Below, in pieces: positions 56,262-64,000 of a DNA stretch of 64,000 nt. The stretch is from Cinnamomum chago (lineage: Eukaryota; Streptophyta; Magnoliopsida; Laurales; Lauraceae). The stretch spans positions 23,287,501 through 23,351,500 of the forward strand of contig CP142455.1 of the NCBI GenBank assembly GCA_038049695.1, given 5' to 3'. Within the stretch, counting starts at the first letter, position 1; each line of letters starts with the position of its first letter. The translations under genes were made by a program, and so were the position numbers. The notes below the pieces were generated by a model, which worked only from the letters and a program-made list of their open reading frames with translations, was not told the origin of the DNA and ran no database searches.

Positions 56262-58920
56262 TGTCACATCCCGGTCTCGAAATCACCCTGGCCTAGGGTA
56301 ACCCCCGAGGTGTGTCACACGTACTCCCGTATATTGTACCTGTCTCGAGTCAAATACAACATACGAAGGAGAGAAAATCGACTATTCCACATGTGAGAAC
56401 ACATAACATTTCATATAGCGGAAGTCGTAAGTCATTTATATACGGTATCAAATTCCATCAAGTGTAATTAAACATTTAAGTTTGATATAAAAGAAATAAA
56501 CAAATATATACATTAAGCTATAAAAGATGGATCAACGAGAGAAACCTATACAACCACTACCAAAAGTATATTCAGAAGAATTTCGTATGACCATAAGAAA
56601 AGGATAGTCACACGAACTACGATATCTACAAGTGTAAACCGCACTCTGAGGAGGTGGCTTCTAAACTGGCCCGGGTTCTGGCCATTCTTCTAGTCCTGAC
56701 GGTACCTCCTGGGTGCTCTCCTCTCCCTCCTGGACCTTTTCAGGACCGGGAGCTGCATCTGCGTCTGTGACATCAAATGTAGTATCTCAATACGACTATT
56801 AAGCAAGTATAGGCAAAATTAAGATTTCACATAATGTTCAATTTGAATTTAAGACAAGTAAATTCGTAGAGATCAAAGATAAGTATTAATTACGCAATTG
56901 TGCAATGTCGAATTGATCATGCTGGTGAATCAATAAATGAGAAAACATACAACTGGGGCTACTACTTTAGCTCATCCTCTCAAAGAGAGCAATTCTAGTT
57001 GGGATGTCACCAGTTGCCCGGCCAAAGGCTAACTGGGTACCCGGTTCTGGAGTTCCGGTACTCCAGGTGACTTACTGCAGTAGTCTCTCATAACTAAACC
57101 AAGTGCTAGCCCCGTCGGGCGTCACAAGGTCGAAGTTAGGTAGTGCCGACTCAATCGAATCAAACTAATCAAATAATAAGTGGCTTTAAGTGAGTTGTAG
57201 TTCGAACTATCTAAACTCAAATCATTTCAACTCATATATCATATATACTCACTAATCCACATTGTAATTAAAGATTGGATCAATATACCATATTGGAAGG
57301 ATAATGAAGGATTTAGAGAATTAAACCTCAAAGGATTTTAATGAAGGAAGAACTTAATTGTTTATAATGAGTGATCTATCAATGAAGATGTAATTCAATA
57401 TGAAATGCAATAATTTAAAGAATCAAGATCTTTTACTAACCAATTCTACATTCGTTATTTTAGTCTTTCACTGTCCAATACAGGGTAAGCTTAGTAAACT
57501 CAATGTATTACTACTTTTATTGATGTCACTATGTATATGTGAAAGATACATTGAGTTTCCTAAACTAACCCTCATGGCATCATGTTAGACTAATCCATAT
57601 CCTTTAGACCAATTGATAAGGTTAATGGTTCCATTTTAAGGTCATAAGGCCTCGAAAATTCCTAATTTCCTATGGAAGTAAGGGTAGGCACCTTAAGTAT
57701 TCATTTGGAACATTTAAGGTGGTTTAAGATAGGGTAGGGACAATAATCCACCCCAAAGGTTGGGTCAAAAGGGAGCAGCTACATCATGAGGTTCGCTCAA
57801 ACGGTTTGTTCGCTCGAGCGATGTGTCCAGTTCGCTCGAGCGAACTGTCCAGAATCCAGACTTCCGAATCCCTTCCATTCCATTTCTCATTCCCTTACAC
57901 TTTCCTTCCACTACTAAACCTGAAAAAAGAATGGAGCCTTCATGCTCCCATTCATGCATATAAATACTATTCATTCTTCCAATTAATTCTATTGACTTGA
58001 AAGCATTCCAAATCATTCATTTAGTAAGAGTTAAGAGCATTGAATAAGAGTAGCATGGAATCAATGAAATTAACAAAATGGAAATCCATATCATGCATAT
58101 ACTTGCCTCAAATTTAAGCTTTTCAAACTTCTTATACTCTCTTGATGTGTAAAACCCTAAAATCCTTCACTTGATTCAAACCCTAGACATAATTATCCAT
58201 TAAAACACTAATGAATGCCTATACATGCTTATGAAAGGTTCCTTTGACCTTAATACAACTCAAAAATCCAAAAGAAAGGAGTCTTGACTCATACCTCTCT
58301 AAGGAAATTCGAATTGAAGAGGATAGGAGATGATGGGGTAATCCCTTGCCAACAAAGAGGAGAGGAAGCTGAAGAAGATAATGTAGAGGATGGATAAGAA
58401 GGTCTCCACTCTTGCTTTCACTTCTGCAAAGCTAAGGAGCTTGGAAAATGGGAGAGAATTGAAAGGAAAGAAGAGAGAAAGAGTTCTCTCCACAGCCCAT
58501 TCACCCAACGAATGACTGGAATGGAAAATGGGTTTGAGTTGGTGAAAGGGATAAAGATAGGAAATTTTGCTAAAAGGTCCATTAGTTGTATACAATTCCA
58601 CTTTAAGTCAATTGATGGCCCACTCATTCAATGAGTGATCAAATGGAGTAACGCTAAATACGAAAATCGACGTGCTCAACGAGATACACGCGATGACACC
58701 AAAATGACGCGAAAACGATGTAAAACGAGAAAATCTAGAATTACGGAAAAGTCCTTGACTCCTGAGTCAACTCAACTCCACTCGCTTATTCGAGCCTCAA
58801 AACTCATTTGACTCATTCTAAAACGTACTAAGTCGATGAATTTACCACTAAACACAATTACTTAAGCTAAATTCCCATCAATTAACACTAATGACAATTA
58901 AATGGGGTTGGGGTGTAACA
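56262..58920 (-). repeat. 5' LTR of the chromodomain Ty3 element
   Basis: Near-identical to 48772-51408, with an extra 22 bp at 57831-57852 that duplicates the palindromic word TTCGCTCGAGCGAA plus CTGTCCAG. On the coding strand it begins TGTTACACCCC and ends GGGATGTGACA. It should contain the promoter; no exact TATA assignment attempted. Confidence 0.97.
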
Positions 58921-58925
58921 GAAAC

Positions 58926-60600
58926 TTCACAGAAATCCAAAATCTCAGCACTAAAAAATTGTGCATCGAACCTAGCACGCAACGGAAAATCTACAGGGCG
59001 AAAATTTCTGAATTTGTCACTATTTTCAAAACCTGCCCACCGTTTTTAAAGCCCTGTTTCAATGACTTCCAGATGGAATAAAAAATTATTGATTTTTAGG
59101 AACACTCTCATACCAGTTGGCTTCCAGTGGGATTATGTTTCAACTGATTTCCATCTTTCTAAAAATTATTAAAAATCATACAGTGGACCTGTGTCATGGA
59201 CTCTGCAGTGCAGAAAATTTAACATGTTAACTGCGATTTGTGCACATAATCACAACAGGTTCTCTTCTATCAAAATCCACGAAAAAAAAAATACAGGAGC
59301 TTCCCCTTTGGGTCCATTAACTCTAATAAAAATTTCAGATTAATTGGAAATTTATAAAAACTTATGAAAATTCGGACAGTGGACCCCAGATCATGGACCA
59401 AATTCTGCACTGACGTAGAAATTACAGCATTTTTCTCTAGATTTGTGTGCACTACCTCATAAGGTTCCAGCGATCATAAAAATCCATAATTAAAGATGGG
59501 ACTTTATCATCATATAAACTGAATTTCCATGCAATTTCAGGCCAATCCAAGTTATAGAAAAGTTATGAAAAATCGAACAACAAACCCGCCGCAACCTGTG
59601 GGATTCAGGATTGTCGCCTATTTTATTGTCTAGTCGTTTTTTTTTTTTTTTTTGCTTCAAATGCAAGAAACTTAATATTATTTCTCATCTCTACGTTACT
59701 TTAAAGATGGATTGACCCCCATAAAAAAAACTCCGCTATTATCTCCGCTTGCAAAAGCAGAGATGTTAACCGAGTATCGTATCCACTGGGACAAAAAGGC
59801 TAAGTTGCGTTGTTTCCTAAATTCCTAAACTAATCCTATTGGAAAATAAAGTTCTGATTATTAAACTAATCCTATTAGAAAATGAAGTAATGGGTAGATT
59901 GGTTTTGATTAACAAATTAACAAATTAAAAGACAAGTTTTTGATCCAATTAGAGAAAAGATCTAAGGGTACGAATCCACTCTAACCTCGCACAATGGCAA
60001 GTATAGGCCTCGGGTTTTACTGTCAACGCTACAGAGACTCGTCTTGGTTACAAACCTTCAGAGTCAATAAATAAAGGATGTGGATGTAAATCAGGACATA
60101 ACCTATCTCTATGGCATAGATTATCCTAAATCTAACAAGCACATTCATTCAAGCATCATTATATGACTTAGTATTCAAATCTACAAGATTAAAATACCAA
60201 AGAAAGAAATATTGCATTCATAAAATCCATTCAATGGATTAACATCTTGTCATATAATCAAAAGCGTTTAAAATAAACCCTAAACCTATACATCACCATA
60301 AACAAAAGGTTAGGGCTTCATCGCAACCCAAAGATGAGGAATTAGTTACGCATGGAAGATGATTGGCAAAGAATCTCTGATGAAATCGCCATGGCTATGC
60401 TTCCAAAAGCTCCAAAACCTTCTTTAGACCTTCTCCCAAAGTGTGAATCCCCCTCCCCCATCTTGGGTGACCCAAAATGGACTCAATTGTAACGACAAAA
60501 AGGGCGAAAAGACACTACACCTATGCTACGACTCTATCTACAATCGGGTTTCCTCCCGCAAGAGCTTGGTTTAACGTCGTCAGCCAGACGTCAAGTATTT
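58926..60600 (-). mobile_element. Second Athila-like element, 3' non-coding or LTR part
   Basis: AT-rich DNA without genes, downstream (minus strand) of the gag-protease frames. On the minus strand, 60541-60600 contains GACGTTAAACCAAGC and GCGGGAGGAAACCC, the type of sequence that follows pol in Athila elements. The words ACCGAGTATCGTATCCACTG (59770-59789) are LTR-like and analogous to, but not the same family as, those near 39360. Exact LTR borders could not be set. A T run stands near 59638-59653. Confidence 0.55.
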
Positions 60601-61320
60601 TCAGCCCATAGGATAGGACGGGTCCATTAAAGCAATGGACTCCACCACTCCCCCCAACTCAGACCAAAGTACCTGCGGAATGTTAGTGGCAAGTACAAAA
60701 AATAGAAACAAAGAAAACCGAAGAAGTACAAACCAAACTTGCAAAAAGACATGACTCAACACTTCCTTCATATCTACCTCCTCTAGGTTAGGAACTAAAA
60801 ATTTCTGCCTATCTCGAGAAAGTGTAAAATTAGCAATGCAAGGGGGACAAGATATGCAAATGGAGGAATCAATATCTTTCAACTCGGCAATTGAGCAGCC
60901 GAGTGCACTCTTGTGCATTTCCAACACATCCAAAATTTGAGCTTCCTGACCGTCAAACAGATAAGGAGCAATGACAGCTGGCAAAGTATCCTCAGGGTGC
61001 GGAGCGTTTTTGACAATCTCATCAACAACATTGACTGCAAAGCAGTCATCTTGGTCTGAAGGTTGATGAGAGGCCCTAAAAGCATTCAGCCTCACTTTCA
61101 TATTCCCGAAGGAAACATCCATAACTCCGGTTCGACAATTAATGTTCGCATTGGCCGTGGCCAAAAAGGGCCGTCCAAGAATGACAGTAGTGTGCTTCCG
61201 TGAATTTTGCACTTGTTCAGTGTCAAGGACGATGAAATCGACAGGGAAAAAGAACTTGTCAACCTTGACCAGAACATTCTCAATTATTCCCCGGGGCACC
61301 CTAACAGACCCTATCAGCAA
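60601..61320 (-). pseudogene. Athila-like protease, then fusion past a pol deletion
   Basis: It continues the protease after a frameshift from the gag frame: FIVLD, VILGRPFLATANANI near 61170 and VMDVSFGNMKVRL. It then reaches the start of the pol linker (AELKDIDSSICI), which should lead into reverse transcriptase. Instead an unrelated hydrophobic stretch (VLLRFSLFLFFVLA) and a stop follow, and the post-pol sequence begins at once. So RT, RNase H and integrase appear deleted. Confidence 0.8.
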
Positions 61321-63190
61321 GTTGTAAGGTAACCGGAGTGGGCTTTAAGTCCCCTAGCCCAATCTGCTCATACACCGAGTAAGGCAAGAGATTGACACTC
61401 GCTCCCAGATCCAACAATGCATGATCAATAACGTGACTCCCAATTGTGCAGGTAATGGTGGGAGTGCCAGGATCTTTCAGCTTGGGAGGAGTGTCATTAT
61501 GGAGAATTGAGCTCACTTGCTTGGTAAGTAAAACCTTCTTTGGCACATGAGATTTTGATTTGCATTTTTGAGTGCACAAATCTTTCAGAAATTTAGCATA
61601 AGAAGGAACCTGCTTGATAGCATCCAGCAAAGGTAGGTTAATCTTTACTTGCTTAAACACCTCCAACATTTCATCCATGGTTGCTTTCTTTTTACTAAAG
61701 GGAGAGGGTGTGTCAAGACAAGTGGGAAACGGGGCTTTAGGCACATATGGGGGTGCCTCGTTTCCCTTAGAAACTATGTCAGCCCGAGAGCTCTTGGGAT
61801 TGGCTGTGGGCTCTTTCACATCTTGCCTAGGCTCTTCAGGCCTAGTCTCAACCTCACGCCCATTCCGTAATGTGACAACCATTTTCGCTTGCTCATGATA
61901 GGTCTCATTATGTTTCGAGCCACTACCCACATCAAAATAATTCTTAAGGTTAACCGTGGGTTGGCTAGGCAAGCGTCCCTCCTCTCTTTTGTTAAGAGCA
62001 TTAGCTATTTGCCCGATCTGGACCTCTAGCTTAGCTATGGATTGAGAGTGGGAATGGACCAGCTGAGTGGTTGCTTTGAGCTCTTGCAACACTGTCTCCT
62101 CAAATGATGGAGTTCTTTGAGGTGGTTGAGGGTTGGGTTGCTGGTAGGATTGTTGGGAACGATAGGCCGCAGGATTGTATTGAAAATTTGGCCCATTTCC
62201 CGGTTGAGAGAATGAAGTGCCTTGACCGGGCGACTTCAATGAAAAGTTGGGGTGATTGCGCCATCCCGGGTTACAAGTATTCAAAAATGGATCATTACCC
62301 GGTTTGGAGAACCCCTGTGCAGCATTCACTTGCTCTTGCACAAACTCAGGAAATTGGGGTGCTGCAGGACAATTGCTCAAAAAATGAGCGGGACTAGAGC
62401 ACAAAGCACAACCACCGGGTGGGGACTGGAGAGTTTGACCCACAGATAATATCAGATCCAATTTTTGGGTCAAGGCAGCCACTTGAGTGGTGAGTTCATT
62501 AGATGGTTGAATTTCAAACACACCTCTAGGTTTTTGCAAATTAGAGGCTGCCGGCCTCTCTAATTTAGCAGTGGAAGCATGGTGCTGAAAGGTTTCACTC
62601 ATGTTCTCAAAAAGCTCCCATGCCTCATCCTCATTTTTTAGCATAATTGATCCCCCACTGGCGGTGACTACCATATTCTGCCATTCAGGAGACAATCCAT
62701 CATAAAAGAACTGAACCAATTGCCACTTGGCAATTTGGTGATGAGGACATTTTCTAATGAGATCCTTGAATCTATCCCGTGCCTCATGAAATTGTTCATT
62801 ATCAGTTTGGGCAAAGGATGTGATAGATCTCCTGTACTGATTTGTTTTACCCACAGAGAAATATTTATCCAAGAATTTTTGTTGCAGTTGGGCCCAAGAA
62901 GTGATGGAGTTTGCATGTAAAGTACTCAGCCAATACTTGGCTTTGTCCTTCAATGAAAACGAAAAGAGAAACAATTTTAAGGCCTCACTACTGAAATTGT
63001 TTATTCGCACCGTGGAGCAAATAACCAAAAACTCATCAATGTGGTTGTACGGGTCCTCATTGTTCAAGCCATAGAAAGAAGGGATCAGATTGATTGTGCT
63101 GGGCTTGATTTCATATTGAGCTGCTTGTACTACAGGCAGCTGAATACACGATGGTGACGCGTATTCGGAAGGAGTATAGTGCTCCTTCAC
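61301..63190 (-). CDS. Athila-like Gag polyprotein with protease start
   Basis: An uninterrupted frame of 629 codons. The retrotransposon gag domain occupies about residues 35-205 (SFYGLNNEDPYNHIDEF; ALKLFLFSFSLKDKAKYWL; FFYDGLSPEWQNMV). A CCHC zinc knuckle, CALCSSPAHFLSNC, lies near residue 260. A glutamine/proline-rich region is followed by an ATTQLVHSHSQSI coiled part. Protease begins with DLGASVNLLPYSVYEQIGLG near residue 605; DLGAS is the Athila form of the catalytic motif. The frame ends eight codons after the expected continuation because of a one-base shift. An intact gag beside a deleted pol suggests a non-autonomous element that could be mobilised in trans. The ATG start is not confirmed. 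Confidence 0.9.
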   Translation of the reverse strand: MKEHYTPSEYASPSCIQLPVVQAAQYEIKPSTINLIPSFYGLNNEDPYNHIDEFLVICSTVRINNFSSEALKLFLFSFSLKDKAKYWLSTLHANSITSWAQLQQKFLDKYFSVGKTNQYRRSITSFAQTDNEQFHEARDRFKDLIRKCPHHQIAKWQLVQFFYDGLSPEWQNMVVTASGGSIMLKNEDEAWELFENMSETFQHHASTAKLERPAASNLQKPRGVFEIQPSNELTTQVAALTQKLDLILSVGQTLQSPPGGCALCSSPAHFLSNCPAAPQFPEFVQEQVNAAQGFSKPGNDPFLNTCNPGWRNHPNFSLKSPGQGTSFSQPGNGPNFQYNPAAYRSQQSYQQPNPQPPQRTPSFEETVLQELKATTQLVHSHSQSIAKLEVQIGQIANALNKREEGRLPSQPTVNLKNYFDVGSGSKHNETYHEQAKMVVTLRNGREVETRPEEPRQDVKEPTANPKSSRADIVSKGNEAPPYVPKAPFPTCLDTPSPFSKKKATMDEMLEVFKQVKINLPLLDAIKQVPSYAKFLKDLCTQKCKSKSHVPKKVLLTKQVSSILHNDTPPKLKDPGTPTITCTIGSHVIDHALLDLGASVNLLPYSVYEQIGLGDLKPTPVTLQLADRVC

Positions 63191-63199
63191 ATTTCAAAT

Positions 63200-63590
63200 T
63201 TTCTATATGATATGTGTCAAGTGAAAGATCAATAATTCAACAATTTCTCAAAAACTCTTTCCTAAAACAAGATAGTGAACCATTTCTCTCTTTTTCCTCA
63301 CAAAAAGTTCCAAAAACAGGGTATCTTCGTTTCATAAAAACCCGGTTAGAAATCTCCCGAAAGACTACCAAAAATAGCAAAAGCTCCCCTTTTTTTTTTA
63401 AAGGGAAAAAGACAAGGAAAAAGAAAGACAAATAAAAGACAACAAGCAAACAGAAATAAAACTGCTAAAACTACCCCTAAACTACTCTAAAGGTTAATAC
63501 CCCACCCCCCAACTTAACCTAACATTGTCCACAATGTTAAAAACAAAATAAAAGATAAAGGACAAGGAAAGTAAAGGAAAATGAGGGATA
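63200..63590 (-). other. Athila-like leader upstream of gag
   Basis: Non-coding. On the minus strand it contains ACATTGTGGACAATGTTAGG, an inverted-repeat-like word, and AAGTTGGGGGGTGGGG near 63500-63540, which resembles the G-rich tract after the other Athila pol (near 43790). It separates gag from the repeated protease-end segment. Confidence 0.5.
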
Positions 63591-63644
63591 TCACCTGGGT
63601 ACCGCTTTACAAGAAGTGGAAGGGAGAAAAACGAGGAGGACGCC

Positions 63645-64000
63645 CCCCAACTCAGACCAAAGTACCTGCGGAATGTTAGCGGCAAGCACAATAAATAGAA
63701 ACAAAGAAAACCTAAGAAGTACAAACCAAACTTGCAAAAAGACATGACTCAGCACTTCCTTCATGTCTACCTCCTCTAGGTTAGGAACTAAAAATCTCTG
63801 TATATCTCGAGAAAGTGTAAAATCAGCAATGTAAGGGGGACAAGATATGCAAATGGAGGAATCAATATCTTTCAACTCGGCAATTGATCAGCTGAGTGCA
63901 CTCTTGTGCATTTCCAACACATCCAAAATTTGAGCTTCCTGGCCGTCAGACAGATCAGGAGCAATGACAGCTGGCAAAGTATCCTCAGGGTGAAGAGCGT
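63645..64000 (-). repeat. Second copy of the Athila-like protease-end segment
   Basis: It matches 60645-61009 at well over 90% by eye, on the same strand, including the pol-deletion junction. The derived peptide (DIDSSICISCPP, LSHVFLQVWFVLLRFSLFLF) is nearly the same, but one codon upstream is a stop. The copy continues beyond the window. Its downstream sequence differs from that after the first copy. Confidence 0.9.

Larger units (their letters stand above)
48772..58920 (-). mobile_element. Complete chromodomain Ty3 retrotransposon (Tekay/Del-like)
   Basis: Total 10,149 bp, flanked by GAAAC at 48767-48771 and 58921-58925. LTRs are 48772-51408 (2,637 bp, 3') and 56262-58920 (2,659 bp, 5'). 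They differ by about 28 substitutions in my by-eye count, plus one 22-bp indel. Gag, protease, reverse transcriptase, RNase H, integrase and a chromodomain read in order on the minus strand. All frames carry nonsense codons or shifts, so it cannot move alone, although the LTR divergence (about 1%) is low. Confidence 0.97.

Noticed and set aside
1..64000. CRISPR arrays, bacterial operons, rRNA or functional tRNA genes
   Set aside because: No regularly spaced repeats, no ribosome-binding-site-led gene clusters and no RNA gene signatures; the content is plant nuclear.

Overview
The window reads as nuclear DNA of a flowering plant, probably a eudicot. It is AT-rich and holds intron-containing plant gene fragments, a plant CC-NBS-LRR resistance gene, plant-type L1 LINEs, Athila-like and chromodomain (Tekay/Del-like) Ty3 retrotransposons, hAT and CACTA elements, and an endogenous caulimovirid. 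I see no intact host gene; almost everything is a mobile element, a virus relic or a decayed gene. Homology calls are from memory of the families, not from database searches.

Region by region. 1-6359: most of a CACTA-like element carrying four consecutive exons of UPF1, with splice sites conserved and two nonsense codons. 6360-10280: intergenic DNA with a small hAT MITE, a SINE-like unit and a 5'-truncated LINE. 10281-18512: an old copy (C) of a repeated segment, split by a nearly complete LINE (12074-18025) with a target-site duplication. 20298-25243 (minus): a CC-NBS-LRR pseudogene with frameshifts and a nonsense codon, cut by a 2.27 kb solo LTR flanked by GATAT. 24861-27262 and 35679-39085: two near-identical direct copies (A and B) of the resistance gene's 5' end and upstream DNA. 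Filling the junction between them exactly is one roughly 8.4 kb, circularly permuted caulimovirid-like genome (27263-35678).

39316-47110 (minus): an Athila-like element with a degenerate pol and a 3.2 kb LTR that itself holds a 944 bp hAT. 47661-48512: a hAT-like element with GC-rich ends. 48772-58920 (minus): a complete 10.1 kb chromodomain Ty3 element with 2.6 kb LTRs about 1% apart and a GAAAC duplication. 58926-64000 (minus): a second Athila-like family with gag and protease but apparently no RT or integrase, and with a repeated protease-end segment.

The copies give an internal order of events. Copy C is the oldest. The A/B duplication with the viral insert is recent (roughly 1% divergence by eye). 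The solo LTR landed in A and the 486 bp hAT in B after that duplication, because each has its empty site in the other copy. The most unusual items are the viral genome at the duplication junction, its unusual gene order, and the captured UPF1 exons.
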